Shown piece after piece: positions 8,360-18,229 of a stretch of DNA of 64,000 bases. Source of the stretch: Oscillospiraceae bacterium (GTDB lineage Bacteria > Bacillota > Clostridia > Oscillospirales > SIG627); NCBI GenBank assembly GCA_015065325.1, contig SVQO01000001.1, positions 1-64,000 on the forward strand. The letters are read 5' to 3'. The notes below the pieces were generated by a model. That model ran no database searches. It had not been told where the DNA came from and saw nothing but the letters and a program-made list of their open reading frames with translations. Position numbers and translations under genes: made by a program. The stretch's first letter is position 1, and each line of letters begins with the position of its first letter.

Positions 8360-10015
8360 ATGATTCGCGCAAAGATCATATCCTCTCTGGAGAAGGTTCG
8401 ATTGATCAACAAGCTGGAGGACTTTGAGGAGGTAAAGGTTCTGAAGGCGGCACGGGGCGAACGGATCAGCTTTCAGGTGGTGGCGGAGGATCCTCCCTCC
8501 AAGGAAGCTCCCCGCGCTATGGGACTGCACCTTGCACTGCGCTCCAAGCTTTCCAAATATATCAAGGGCTTTTTCGTGGGACAGGTGCCCATGGCACTGC
8601 CTGCCTATCTGGAGCGCTGCTCCGGCGAATATCTCACCAAGGAGCCGGGTCTTATTCCCGACGTGCTTTACCCCTTAAAAAAGCAAAAGTACTACACACA
8701 GACCTATAGCCTGGTCAACTTTTGGTACACCGTGGAGCTCCCCGAGGATCTGGCGCCCGGCAAGTACCCCGTCTGCATTACCCTGAAGGGAGTCAAGGAC
8801 GGAGTAAACGCCAAGGTACGTGTAGTCATTGAGGTTGCGGACGCCGTCCTGCCCAAGAGTGACCTGCGCTTTACTCAGTGGTTTCACTGCGACTGCATCG
8901 CCACGCACTTCGGCGTCAAGATGCAAAGCGAAAAGCACTGGAAGCTCATCGAAAAATTCATCGAGACGGCGGCACACACGGGAATCAATATGCTGCTGAC
9001 TCCCATCTTCACACCGCCCCTGGATACTGCCATCGACTCCTACCGCAAGACCATGCAGCTTGTGGATATCACCAAGGACGGCGACGCCTATTCCTTTGGC
9101 TTTGAAAAGCTGGAGCGTTGGGTCTCCCTTTGCAAAAAGTACGGGATCACTTACTTTGAAATGGCACACCTGTTCACCCAATGGGGTGCCTGTGCCACTC
9201 CCAAGATCGAGGCGCTGGTGGACGGCAAGCCCACGCGCATCTTCGGTTGGGACGTCCCCTCTGATTCTCCCGAATACGCCGCCTTTCTCAAGCAGTTTCT
9301 CCCTGCCCTGCTGACAGAGCTGGATCGATTGGGGATCCGTGAAAACTGCTATTTTCACATTTCCGACGAGCCCAACATTTCACCCGACCGTCCCGACTTC
9401 ATCAATTACGGCAAGGCAAAGGAATTGGTCAAGCCCTTGCTGAAGGGATGCAAGATTATGGACGCTTTGTCCAACGTGGAATTTTTTGATAACGGGCTGG
9501 TAGAATTTCCCGTTCCTTCCACCGACCACGCCGCGGCGTTTCTGGAACGGGATATCGAGGAGCGCTGGTGCTATTACTGTTGCAGTCAGGGCAAGCTGGT
9601 GGCAAACCGCTTTATGTCCATGCCCTCCTACCGCAACCGCGTCACAGGCCTGCAGCTTTATATGAACGATACCGTAGGCTTTTTACACTGGGGCTATAAT
9701 TTCTACTACTCCCGTCACTCGGAATTCGTCATCGACCCCTACCTGGTCACCGACGCCGTCCACGCCTTCCCCTCGGGCGACTCCTTCTCCGTATATCCCT
9801 ATGAAAACGGAGCCATTGAGTCCCTGCGCGCCGTCGTGTTCTACGAGGGCTTACAGGACCGTATGCTGCTGAAGGCGCTTGAGGAAAAGATCGGCAAGGA
9901 AGCGGTCAAGAAGACGGTTCGTGAAATCGCGGGAAGAGACGTGCCTTTTACCGAATGTTTGGATGCGAAAACGCTCGTTGCCATCCACGACCGCGTTCTG
10001 GAGCTCCTGGCTTAA
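8360..10015 (+). CDS. DUF4091/GH123-like glycoside hydrolase
   Basis: 551 residues, no signal peptide. The N-terminal ~160 residues form a beta-rich domain (ERISFQVVAEDP to ARVVIEV). Then comes a TIM-barrel half with WFHCDCIATHFG, a long loop with TQWGACATPK, and ENCYFHISDEPNISP, where the adjacent Asp-Glu at a strand end matches the catalytic pair of GH123 (substrate-assisted N-acetyl-beta-galactosaminidases). GYNFYYSRHSEFVIDPY resembles the DUF4091 signature region. Likely an intracellular hexosaminidase-type enzyme, which agrees with GH20 and nanA elsewhere in the window. It has its own promoter and a downstream hairpin. Confidence 0.75.
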   Translation: MIRAKIISSLEKVRLINKLEDFEEVKVLKAARGERISFQVVAEDPPSKEAPRAMGLHLALRSKLSKYIKGFFVGQVPMALPAYLERCSGEYLTKEPGLIPDVLYPLKKQKYYTQTYSLVNFWYTVELPEDLAPGKYPVCITLKGVKDGVNAKVRVVIEVADAVLPKSDLRFTQWFHCDCIATHFGVKMQSEKHWKLIEKFIETAAHTGINMLLTPIFTPPLDTAIDSYRKTMQLVDITKDGDAYSFGFEKLERWVSLCKKYGITYFEMAHLFTQWGACATPKIEALVDGKPTRIFGWDVPSDSPEYAAFLKQFLPALLTELDRLGIRENCYFHISDEPNISPDRPDFINYGKAKELVKPLLKGCKIMDALSNVEFFDNGLVEFPVPSTDHAAAFLERDIEERWCYYCCSQGKLVANRFMSMPSYRNRVTGLQLYMNDTVGFLHWGYNFYYSRHSEFVIDPYLVTDAVHAFPSGDSFSVYPYENGAIESLRAVVFYEGLQDRMLLKALEEKIGKEAVKKTVREIAGRDVPFTECLDAKTLVAIHDRVLELLA

Positions 10016-10026
10016 TCCGTGTAATA

Positions 10027-10090
10027 ATCCCCCCTTTTATGAACAAGCACCATAATAAACAGACTTGTTCACTACCGGGGGGATATTTTT
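10027..10090 (+). terminator. Long interrupted hairpin terminator
   Basis: ATCCCCCC (10027-10034) pairs with GGGGGGAT (10077-10084), and GAACAAG (10041-10047) with CTTGTTC (10064-10070). A symmetric 6/6 internal loop separates the two helices, and ATTTTTAT follows. Confidence 0.65.
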
Positions 10091-10124
10091 ATAATTGTGG
10101 CAATAAAATTTTTTTCAATAAATC

Positions 10125-10153
10125 TTGAAAATCAATTTTGCTGATGCTAAAAT
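10125..10153 (+). promoter_or_regulatory. Promoter of the large dockerin protein gene
   Basis: TTGAAA (10125-10130), 17-bp spacer, TAAAAT (10148-10153). AAGGAGGT precedes the ATG at 10203. Confidence 0.6.
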
Positions 10154-10202
10154 AAAAATAGAGTCCCCCCCTTCACTTTGATCCTTTTAAGGAGGTAAAT
10201 CC

Positions 10203-13200
10203 ATGAAAAACTTCAAGCGCTTCATCGCCACCCTTCTCGCGCTCGTAATGCTGTACGGCACCTTGCCTGCAGGCGTTCTGGCAGAGGAATGGAACGACAA
10301 CGAAAACAAGGCTCCGCTCCTGCAAACGGAAAGCGTAACCGCTTCCAAGGAAAGAAATGCGCCTTTGATCCTTACCCTCGGTGAAAATAAAACGGCAACG
10401 GTGGAAGCCGGCACGAGTGCCGACTTCACCTTCACACCCGAACGCACCGGTTATTACCGCTTTACCTCCGACGCCGCCTTTGACACATACGGCTGGCTTT
10501 ACGATGAAAATATGACCCTGATCGCAGAGAACGACGACGGCAGTATGGATTCCAACTTTTCCATCGGCGCCACGCTTGAAGCAGGTAAGACCTACACCCT
10601 CCGCGCAAAATTTTACAGTGATGAAGACTTCGGTGATCTTCCCGTTTGCGCAGAGGAAATGGTAAATCCCACCACCCTCGTTTTCAAAGAAGATCAGCCG
10701 AGAAAATTTTCCGAAAAGGTTGAAACCATAACCTTAGACCTGCTGTTCGGTCCCGAGAACGCCCTGTGTGAGGACGTGACGGTTACCCTTGGTGATCCTA
10801 CGGTATTGAAATACAATTCCGGCCTCCAAGACCCCTTTTCCTCTATGACCGCATTGGACTTCACTCCTCTTGCAGCAGGAACGACCACCGTTACCGCCAC
10901 CACGGAAAGCGGCTTGACCGATACGGTTACAATCACGGTGCTTGCCGCCCCCACCATCACCACGGAGGTTGAGAACACCTACTCCATCAGCGGCGATACG
11001 GGCTCCTTCTCGATGTGCATTACGATTGAGGAGGACGGCATCTACGACGCAAATGCCGACCTGATCGGAAACGGCTCTTACAGCTACAGCTGTCACTTCG
11101 TCGATGCAGAAACCATGACTCACGCATTGACCAATTCATACGGTCAGTCCATTCTGACCGCGGGCAACTATTACCTGACCGTATATTTTTACGAGCTTCC
11201 TACCTCCGATTCATTGCTTAGAATAACCGCTAGCAAGCAGGTTCCCGCAACCGATATTACGATCACCAATTCCGAGTTTACAGGTTACGTGGGCGAGGAT
11301 TTCTATATTTACTGTGAGTTTCTCCCCGAGAATGCCATCCGCGAGTCCTACACCGTCACTTCCTCCAATCCCGCCGTTGCTACGGTTGCGGAAAATGATA
11401 CCTATCTTCAGCTGCTCTCCGCGGGCACGTCCCTGATCACGGTCACTACCCAAAACAACTTGACCCAAAGCTTTACCCTTACCGTTTCGGATACACCTAA
11501 TTTGGAAAGCATCGAGCTTTGGTCTTCCCATGACGGAAGCTTTTTCACGGGAACGAGCTTCGAATTCGCCATTTATCAGTACCCCGAGGGCTGCAATTGG
11601 GAGGAGATCACCTGGACTGTTTCCGATCCCGAGCTTGCTACCGTGACCCCCTCTGCCGACACGTTCTACGGAACCGTTGCATTTCTGAAAGAAGGTACCT
11701 TTACCCTGACCGCGACCTCGGAAAGCGGACTGTCCGATTCTATGGAGATTACGGTGCTCCCCCTGCCGATCATAACGGAAAACACCTCCGTAACCCTCAC
11801 CCTTTACGATTACGCAAATTACTACGTAGGATTCGCCCCCTCACAAGGCGGATGGTACAGATTCAAAGCGACGACCCCCGACGTTGAAGCCATATCCTTT
11901 GTGCTTTACGACGATGAAATGGATTGGTGCGCCGATTCTACGGAGCCTGCAATAAAGTATAATTTTGAAGCGGGCAAAACGTATGTTCTCCAAATTTCGT
12001 ACGAAGACTACCCGGAGACTCAAGTTACCTTTGCTGCAGACAAGCTCGTTCCCGCAACGGGTATGTCACTTCCCGAAAGCATCTCCGGCTACGAAAAGGG
12101 GTCTTTCCGACTGAAGCCCGAATTTTCACCCGAAAATGCAATTCCCGAATCCATCGTTTATCAATCTGCCGATCCGAACATTGCGTGGGTCGATGAAACC
12201 GACGGCTACGTTACCTTTGTATCCCCCGGTACCACCACCATTACCGCAACCGGTGAAAGCTTTTCCAAAACCGTTTCAGTCACCGTTCTCGAAGCAAAGC
12301 TTCTCACTCTCGGTCAAGAGGATACGGTCACTCTGAAAACCAACGAAACACAATGCTACAAGTTCATCCCCGTCGAAAGCGGTCATTACTTTTTCGAAGT
12401 CCGAGGCACCGCCTCCGGTTGTTATTCTCTCTCCACCGAGTATGAAGAAATCCTCAGCGACTGGGAAACCACTTACCACTACGGCGAAGTACTTTTGACT
12501 GCCGGAAGCACCTACTACCTGCAATTCCATTGCTGTGAATATGAAGATGAGAGTACCTTTACCTCCCGTTGCGAAAAGATGCCCGCTGCCACCGCTTTAA
12601 ATCTCAACTGGGACTGCTCAACTCAGATCTTTGAAAAAACCTCTTATGAGTTATACGTTTCCTTCGAGCCGGAGAATTGCTATGAAGAAGACTTTACCTT
12701 AAGCTCCAACAATCCCGAACTCGTTGAGATCGACGGCTCCGGTTTCACCTTCACCTCTCCCGGAACTGCAACCATTACCGCAACCAGCGAAAGCGGTCTG
12801 ACCGATTCCATTACTCTGACAGCCTTGGCGATCCCCGAGCTGGAATTCGGCGCAGAGACCGAAATCAGCTACCCCGTCGAGGAATACGACACCTTTGTAG
12901 CAAGGTATTCCTTCACCCCCGAGGAAACCGGTAATTATTGCTTTACCTTTACGAACGCATCGTTCGTTCACTTCGAGTTTGCAGACGGCGAGCCGTACGG
13001 CTCGATCTATTCCGACCTTGAACACGTAAACCTCGCGCTTGAAAAGGACGTTTGCTATATCATCGCCTTCCGTTACAACGGGGATCTCGTTTCCCCGCAG
13101 CCCTTCAAGCTCAAGATCACCGAGCCCTTGGAGATTCAGACTCTGGAGCTTGTCAGCCCTCCCGATATTATGGAATACGTAAAGGGCTTTGAGGATTACA

Positions 13201-15056
13201 ATTACACGGGCTTGAAGCTGAAAGCTACCTTAAGCGATAATTCCGAAGCGTTTTACACCTACGATCTTGATAACCGTCTGGCAGGATACATCGTCAACGT
13301 TGAGAATCATTACCTTGAGGATGATACTTACGAAAAAACCGTGGTTTCCTGCGGCGGCAAGGAAGTGGAATTCTCCTTCCGAAGCGTGGAAAATCCCATC
13401 GACCATCTGGAATTGGCTCAGGGAACCCGCGTCACCTACATTGAAAATTGCAACGGTTTTCTCGAACGCGGCGATTTCTTCTACTATCGCACGATCTATC
13501 CTTCCGACGTAATGATCAAGGTGGTATATAAGGACCAAAGCTCCGAGACCGTATCCATCAACGACGACCCGGTTCCCGGCTACTTTTTCGAATGGTCCCA
13601 CAACCAGTACGATAAGCACTGGAGCGCGGGAACAAACGACACCACCATTTCCTATTTGGGAAAAACCGTCACCCTTCCCATCACCGTGCTCTCCTCCCGC
13701 GTACAAAGTCTAGAGCTGGTCTCCGGCAGTCTCACCCTCTACGAATACGGCGACGGACATTATGAAGAAGGAGTCTTCTATTATTACTACAACATCCCCA
13801 AGGATACCGAGATCAAGATCAATTACGAGGACGGATCCTGGGAAATCTTGCCCTTCTATGATGAAAACGGCTTTACCCTCTTTGAGTTCTCCCACGATCA
13901 GACCGATGATCCTTGGGAGCTTGGAGCGGAAAATACGCTGGAGATTTATTACCAGGATACCTTCTGTACGATGCCCGTCAACATCATCGAAAACCCGGTG
14001 GAAAGCATCAGTCTGCTTACGCCTCCCACCCCCGTCTATTACTACGGCGACAACCACATAGGCTCCATGGACGGATCCAATTATTATCTGTACTCGCCGC
14101 GCAAGCTGGACGGTCTGTCCTTCCGCATCAACTATAAGAACGGAACCCACAAGGACGTTTTCTACGAGGATTTCAAGGATACCTTTGAGGTAGACGGCTA
14201 CTACGTTTCCTTGAATTGCGGTGTCGGCCCCCACCGGATCGGTCAGATCCCCGTGACCCTATCCGTTTTCGGCAAAACTCTGACGTATCAGATCACTCTT
14301 ACCGAGTCTCCCATCCAATCTTTGGAGGTGGTCTCCCTTCCCGAGCAGCCCGAGCTGTTATACTGGGCTTCCCCCGATTTCAGAGGTGCACAGTTCAAGA
14401 TCCATTATAAGGCCGGCGGCTTCAAAACCGTCACTCTCGACCCGGAAAAAACGTCGGTAAGTGGATACGAGAGTCCCTATTACACCTATGAAGTAGAGCC
14501 GAATCATTACATAGAAATCTACGAAGATTCTGTGGGCAAGTGGATCGCCGACTATCTCGGCGTCTCCGTCGTCCTTAAAAAAGAGTATGATACGTCCGCA
14601 GAGATCGAAAAGGTTGAGCTCAGCAAATTCAATTCCGATATCAAGGGATCGAAGTTCCTGATCACCTACGTTGGCGGCAGTACCGAAACCGTTACCGTTA
14701 CCGAGGTATACGGCAGATATTCCGACAATGAGCGCTACGGAAACCTCAAAACGGAAAAGGGCTTTCTGTTCTTTGAATGGGAAGCTTATCCCGACGAGCG
14801 CGCTTTCGGAAGACTGAAGATCACCGGCTTCGGAAGCTTTATCATTCCTCTGGATCCATACACCGCAGGAGATCTGGACGGGAACGATGAGGTCACCATT
14901 GACGACGCCATTTATCTTCTGTTTGCCATCAACTTCCCCGACACCTATCCCCTGGATCAACTTGCAGACTTTGACGGAAGCGGCGAGGTCACCATCGACG
15001 ACGCCATTTATCTTCTGTTCCACGTCAACTTCCAGGACTCTTACCCCCTGCATTAA
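10203..15056 (+). CDS. Large secreted Ig-like repeat protein with C-terminal dockerin
   Basis: 1,617 residues behind a very strong RBS (AAGGAGGT). The signal peptide (KRFIATLLALVMLYGTLPAG) probably ends at VLA. Its first ~970 residues alternate PPC-like beta domains (FTPERTGYYRF, SGHYFFEV, EETGNYCFTF) with Big_2-type Ig-like domains that each end in variants of TATSESGLTDSITLTVL. Residues ~980-1530 are further Ig/Big_3-like units with VESISLL, VQSLELV and IQSLEVV starts. The last ~65 residues are a type I dockerin with two copies of EVTIDDAIYLLF. No catalytic domain is recognisable. Expected extracellular, as an adhesion, carbohydrate-binding or structural component attached through a cohesin. 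It is transcribed alone. Confidence 0.8.
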   Translation: MKNFKRFIATLLALVMLYGTLPAGVLAEEWNDNENKAPLLQTESVTASKERNAPLILTLGENKTATVEAGTSADFTFTPERTGYYRFTSDAAFDTYGWLYDENMTLIAENDDGSMDSNFSIGATLEAGKTYTLRAKFYSDEDFGDLPVCAEEMVNPTTLVFKEDQPRKFSEKVETITLDLLFGPENALCEDVTVTLGDPTVLKYNSGLQDPFSSMTALDFTPLAAGTTTVTATTESGLTDTVTITVLAAPTITTEVENTYSISGDTGSFSMCITIEEDGIYDANADLIGNGSYSYSCHFVDAETMTHALTNSYGQSILTAGNYYLTVYFYELPTSDSLLRITASKQVPATDITITNSEFTGYVGEDFYIYCEFLPENAIRESYTVTSSNPAVATVAENDTYLQLLSAGTSLITVTTQNNLTQSFTLTVSDTPNLESIELWSSHDGSFFTGTSFEFAIYQYPEGCNWEEITWTVSDPELATVTPSADTFYGTVAFLKEGTFTLTATSESGLSDSMEITVLPLPIITENTSVTLTLYDYANYYVGFAPSQGGWYRFKATTPDVEAISFVLYDDEMDWCADSTEPAIKYNFEAGKTYVLQISYEDYPETQVTFAADKLVPATGMSLPESISGYEKGSFRLKPEFSPENAIPESIVYQSADPNIAWVDETDGYVTFVSPGTTTITATGESFSKTVSVTVLEAKLLTLGQEDTVTLKTNETQCYKFIPVESGHYFFEVRGTASGCYSLSTEYEEILSDWETTYHYGEVLLTAGSTYYLQFHCCEYEDESTFTSRCEKMPAATALNLNWDCSTQIFEKTSYELYVSFEPENCYEEDFTLSSNNPELVEIDGSGFTFTSPGTATITATSESGLTDSITLTALAIPELEFGAETEISYPVEEYDTFVARYSFTPEETGNYCFTFTNASFVHFEFADGEPYGSIYSDLEHVNLALEKDVCYIIAFRYNGDLVSPQPFKLKITEPLEIQTLELVSPPDIMEYVKGFEDYNYTGLKLKATLSDNSEAFYTYDLDNRLAGYIVNVENHYLEDDTYEKTVVSCGGKEVEFSFRSVENPIDHLELAQGTRVTYIENCNGFLERGDFFYYRTIYPSDVMIKVVYKDQSSETVSINDDPVPGYFFEWSHNQYDKHWSAGTNDTTISYLGKTVTLPITVLSSRVQSLELVSGSLTLYEYGDGHYEEGVFYYYYNIPKDTEIKINYEDGSWEILPFYDENGFTLFEFSHDQTDDPWELGAENTLEIYYQDTFCTMPVNIIENPVESISLLTPPTPVYYYGDNHIGSMDGSNYYLYSPRKLDGLSFRINYKNGTHKDVFYEDFKDTFEVDGYYVSLNCGVGPHRIGQIPVTLSVFGKTLTYQITLTESPIQSLEVVSLPEQPELLYWASPDFRGAQFKIHYKAGGFKTVTLDPEKTSVSGYESPYYTYEVEPNHYIEIYEDSVGKWIADYLGVSVVLKKEYDTSAEIEKVELSKFNSDIKGSKFLITYVGGSTETVTVTEVYGRYSDNERYGNLKTEKGFLFFEWEAYPDERAFGRLKITGFGSFIIPLDPYTAGDLDGNDEVTIDDAIYLLFAINFPDTYPLDQLADFDGSGEVTIDDAIYLLFHVNFQDSYPLH

Positions 15057-15066
15057 AGCAAAAAGA

Positions 15067-15092
15067 GCTGCTCTGCGGAGCAGCTTTTTTTA
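15067..15092 (+). terminator. Terminator of the large dockerin gene
   Basis: AGCTGCTC, loop TGCG, GAGCAGCT, then a T run. Confidence 0.85.
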
Positions 15093-15150
15093 TTGCTTTT
15101 TATTAATCTTGATGATACAATAGAGAAAACCATCACAAACGAGGTAAACG

Positions 15151-16092
15151 ATGAAAGTAAGACAACTTCTCTCCTTGCTCGTGTGTACGCTTTTTTTCCT
15201 CAGCAGTTGCGGAGCGGAGCTAAAGCCTGTGGAAAGCATTCCTGTAAAGACCACCGAAGAAGTGCCGAATGATGTACCGAAAACCGAAAAAAACGACACC
15301 GCGGAAGAAGTCAGCGTGATCCCCATAGGGACGACGGGAATGATTTCGCTGAAGGTGGTCAGCTTCAACGTGAATACCTATAACGCTCAACAGGAGAACG
15401 AAAAGAATTGGCACAACCGCAAGGACGCCCTTTGTTCTTATATCCTTTCTATGGAGGCAGACGTGCTGTGTCTCCAAGAAACACCCGAGCTGTATCGAGA
15501 CTACTTCGCAGAAAAGTTTTCCTCGGTTTACGGCTACGAGCATTTTAATCACAATATGACCTTATATCGTAAGGATCGCTTTAAAGAGCTTGGCTTTACG
15601 ACGCAGTTCTACGGAACGGACCCCACCAAAAAGGCGCCTGCCTACGACGCTTCCATGGAACGAAATTTTACCGTGACGCATCTGCGGGACAAGGAAAGCG
15701 GCGCGGAGTTTTATGCAGTGGCGACCCATTTTGACCATAGGGGGCTGAAGGCACGGATCATGGCAGCAAAGCAGCTTTTGGATACTTTCTCCAAAAGTGA
15801 GATCCCCTATATCCTCTGCGGAGATTTTAATACCACCGAGGAATCCTACGCATACCGCGATCTGACCTCCCTGTTTCTCGACGCACAAAAGGTAGCAAAG
15901 ACAAGCGACTCCGGAAGAAGCTTCAATAAGTGGGGAAAGTACGGAGAAGAAGGGCTTCCCATTGACTTTTGCTTTGTTTGTCCCGTCAATATTACGGTTA
16001 ACAGCTACAAGATCCTGCGGGACCGTTGGGGTGAAAACTACTTGTATTCCGACCACTTTCCCATATGCGTCAACCTGGAGATGGCTTACTGA
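15151..16092 (+). CDS. Endonuclease/exonuclease/phosphatase-family lipoprotein
   Basis: 313 residues. The signal peptide ends in a lipobox (FFLSSC, Cys about 20), so it is membrane-anchored on the outside. After a ~45-residue linker comes the EEP fold: VVSFNVNTYN, ADVLCLQETPE (Mg-binding Glu), a central ATHFDHRG histidine, LCGDFNTTEE (catalytic Asp-Asn) and a final YSDHFPICV. All canonical catalytic positions are present. The family includes nucleases, sphingomyelinases and inositol-phosphate phosphatases; the extracellular position favours a phosphodiester or lipid substrate. Translationally close to the following radical SAM gene (one base between stop and ATG). Confidence 0.85.
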   Translation: MKVRQLLSLLVCTLFFLSSCGAELKPVESIPVKTTEEVPNDVPKTEKNDTAEEVSVIPIGTTGMISLKVVSFNVNTYNAQQENEKNWHNRKDALCSYILSMEADVLCLQETPELYRDYFAEKFSSVYGYEHFNHNMTLYRKDRFKELGFTTQFYGTDPTKKAPAYDASMERNFTVTHLRDKESGAEFYAVATHFDHRGLKARIMAAKQLLDTFSKSEIPYILCGDFNTTEESYAYRDLTSLFLDAQKVAKTSDSGRSFNKWGKYGEEGLPIDFCFVCPVNITVNSYKILRDRWGENYLYSDHFPICVNLEMAY

Positions 16093-16093
16093 T

Positions 16094-16849
16094 ATGAACG
16101 AGTATTTGAAACGCCTGCAAAAACTGGAATTCGTGCTGACCGATGCCTGCACGGGAGCGTGCAAGCATTGTTCCCAAGGAGATCACGCGCGGGGCACAAG
16201 ACACCTATCCCCGGAGCTTGCCGTGCGCACCGTCAAGGAGCTTTCCGCCGTTTTTTCTCTCCGTACCGTAATGGTCTTCGGCGGTGAGCCCTTGCTCTAC
16301 CCCGACGACGCAGGAAGCATTATCGCCGCCGCCCGTGACGCTCGGATCCCCCATCGACAGATCATTACAAACGGCTGCTTTACCAAAAACGAAAATGAAA
16401 TGCGGCGCGTTGCAAGGCTTCTCGGAGAAAGCGGGGTCAACGATCTGCTCCTCTCGGTGGATGCCTTTCATCAGGAAAGCCTTCCTTTGGAGCAGGCACA
16501 CCTCTTTGCAAGACTTGCACGAGAAGCGGGAATCCCTTTGCGCCTTCAGCCTGCCTGGCTTGTAAGCCGCGAGGACCGAAATGGCTATAACCAAAGCACC
16601 CGCGCCATTCTCACCGAGCTGGAACGGGACGGCTTTTGTATCGCCGAGGGAAATATCATTTTCCCCGAGGGCAATGCAAAAAAATACCTTTCCTCATATT
16701 TTACGTTCCCACCTCCCCCAAATCCTTACGAGGAGGATCCGCGTGACCTGCACACCCTTTCCGTTGATGCGGACGGCACCGTTCTGGGACAAAGCCTTTA
16801 CGAAAAAAGCGTTTTGGAGATCGTTGCCTCCTACCGCCCCCACAAGTAA
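16094..16849 (+). CDS. Radical SAM protein
   Basis: 251 residues from the ATG at 16094, one base after the stop of the EEP lipoprotein gene, so the two are probably translated together. The N-terminal CTGACKHCSQG is the CxxxCxxC [4Fe-4S]/SAM motif, followed by FGGEPLLYPD (the GGE SAM-binding motif) and a partial TIM barrel (DLLLSVDAF). No SPASM-type cysteine cluster is seen at the C-terminus. Such short proteins modify peptides or small molecules; nothing adjacent suggests a precursor peptide. Confidence 0.8.
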   Translation: MNEYLKRLQKLEFVLTDACTGACKHCSQGDHARGTRHLSPELAVRTVKELSAVFSLRTVMVFGGEPLLYPDDAGSIIAAARDARIPHRQIITNGCFTKNENEMRRVARLLGESGVNDLLLSVDAFHQESLPLEQAHLFARLAREAGIPLRLQPAWLVSREDRNGYNQSTRAILTELERDGFCIAEGNIIFPEGNAKKYLSSYFTFPPPPNPYEEDPRDLHTLSVDADGTVLGQSLYEKSVLEIVASYRPHK

Positions 16850-16851
16850 AA

Positions 16852-16880
16852 AAGAACTGTCTTTCGACAGTTCTTTTTTT
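16852..16880. terminator. Terminator after the radical SAM gene
   Basis: AAGAACTGTC, loop TTTC, GACAGTTCTT, T run. It overlaps the 3' end of the XRE pseudogene on the other strand. Confidence 0.85.
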
Positions 16881-17105
16881 ACACGATTTCCTGTTCCAAA
16901 TTTCGGAACAAGGGGGAATCGAAAAAATCATAAATCGTAATTTCCAACCCATCACAAATCTTTTTCAGGGTGGAAACAGTGGTGCTTTCTTCCGTCAATC
17001 ATATTGGCAAGGGTGTACCGGGTAATGCCACACAACGTTGACAGACGGTTCACCGTAATCCCACGCCCTTCACAGAGTTCTAAGATCCTACCTCACCTTT
17101 CGCAT
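16879..17105 (-). pseudogene. Frameshifted XRE/Cro-type HTH regulator
   Basis: No intact frame, but the minus strand carries the pieces of a ~70-residue Cro/C1-type regulator. ATG at 17105 reads MRKVR then stops. One frame over, RILELCEGRGITVNRLS and GITRYTLANMIDGRK give the HTH with its recognition helix. After the GGAAGAAAG stretch the frame shifts again to STTVSTLKKICDGLEI, then TIYDFFDSPLF, with a TAA at 16881-16879. Two small indels therefore break a typical single-domain Clostridial XRE protein. Either a true pseudogene or assembly errors; raw reads would decide. Confidence 0.7.
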
Positions 17106-17120
17106 TCTTTTCCCGATTCG

Positions 17121-18098
17121 TTACGGAAAACTGATCTCCATTTCCTTTTCTTGGTAGTCGTCTCCCGTCAAATACGTTACGATAGCCTTGCCTTCTCCGT
17201 TCAATCTCGCAGCGCAGATTACGTCGGCGGAAGGAGAAGGGTTGTCGAGCATATGCATTTTACAATACCTCGACGGAGAAAAAATATCTTGAACAACAAC
17301 AAAGAATGCACCGTTTTCGAACTTACTCAGAACAACGTAATCCCCTTGCGCCACTAGAAAAGAACCCTTTATTTCTGTTACTATGCCGGTCTCTACGTCA
17401 CAAAATACTGCCCATCGAGTACCGAACCCTGTTCCGCCCGCACCCCAATAAGCCAAAACATTTTCATTGACTTGGTATATAAATCTACTCCTTGAGGCAG
17501 TATCCGTCAGCATTACCTTTCCGTCTTTATCCTTGATTTTATAGGTGACAGTATAATCGACGTTTGAAGTAATCGTATAGAACTGACTTAAACTGCAACG
17601 CTTCTCTTTATCCCATAGCTCGCATCGACGTATATTTTTCAAGACTCCGCAAAACGTATCCTTTTCGCCACGATCGCTCCGATCGAATACTCCCTCCGCA
17701 AGTACGTATCCACCTCCGAACGTACCTGCAAAATGACTATTTGTTTCATATTTGATCTGAACGGCGTTTCCCGTTTGACCGTAATAATCATTTTGGCTTG
17801 CGAAGATCCCGTGGTCTCCCTCGTTATATTCAAGAAAACAAAATCCGGTTATTCTGACGAGCTTGCCATCGTATTTCTCCGGGTCGGAAACCAACTGCAT
17901 CACCGTTATATCTTCAGCTGATTCTAAATCGGGATCCTTTTGATTTTTGGTTACTTCGGCATTTTCATCCGAAACGGGACTGGCTCCCTCTTTGGGATCG
18001 GCAAAGGATGGTTTTATGAGAAGCACCACGGTGAGAACCAACGCAAGGACCACCAAGACGGACGAAACAGCGATCGTAATTTGCTTTTTGTTTTTCAT
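17121..18098 (-). CDS. Membrane-anchored protein with OB-fold-like domain
   Basis: 325 residues from the ATG at 18098 (AAAGGAG upstream; TTTACA-17-TACAAT promoter near 18155-18120). An N-terminal uncleaved helix (ITIAVSSVLVVLALVLTVVL) anchors it, followed by a charged linker. Residues ~60-160 contain VSDPEKYDGKLVRITGF, a beta-barrel pattern common in Clostridial secreted proteins that resembles an OB fold. The C-terminal half is beta-rich, with TVTYKIKDKDGKVMLTD. No catalytic motif. Function unknown; probably an extracytoplasmic binding or envelope protein. Confidence 0.7.
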   Translation of the reverse strand: MKNKKQITIAVSSVLVVLALVLTVVLLIKPSFADPKEGASPVSDENAEVTKNQKDPDLESAEDITVMQLVSDPEKYDGKLVRITGFCFLEYNEGDHGIFASQNDYYGQTGNAVQIKYETNSHFAGTFGGGYVLAEGVFDRSDRGEKDTFCGVLKNIRRCELWDKEKRCSLSQFYTITSNVDYTVTYKIKDKDGKVMLTDTASRSRFIYQVNENVLAYWGAGGTGFGTRWAVFCDVETGIVTEIKGSFLVAQGDYVVLSKFENGAFFVVVQDIFSPSRYCKMHMLDNPSPSADVICAARLNGEGKAIVTYLTGDDYQEKEMEISFP

Positions 18099-18171
18099 AA
18101 AAACCACTCCTTTCAATTCGATTGTAGCATACGCTTTTTTTATTGTAAATACCACAAAAAATATTTTTCAT

Positions 18172-18200
18172 TTGACAGTTTTCCGTTTTCGGGTTACAAT
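18172..18200 (+). promoter_or_regulatory. Promoter of the GNAT gene
   Basis: TTGACA (18172-18177), 17-bp spacer, TACAAT (18195-18200), followed by GGGAG and ATG at 18230. Confidence 0.75.
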
Positions 18201-18229
18201 GGAAAAAACGTTGGCAAGGGAGATTTTTT

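Noticed and set aside
10203-15056. Reading the multi-repeat protein gene as a tandem DNA repeat or CRISPR-like array
   Set aside because: Repeats are protein-level Ig-like domains of ~90-200 residues with diverged DNA; no regular spacer-repeat structure.
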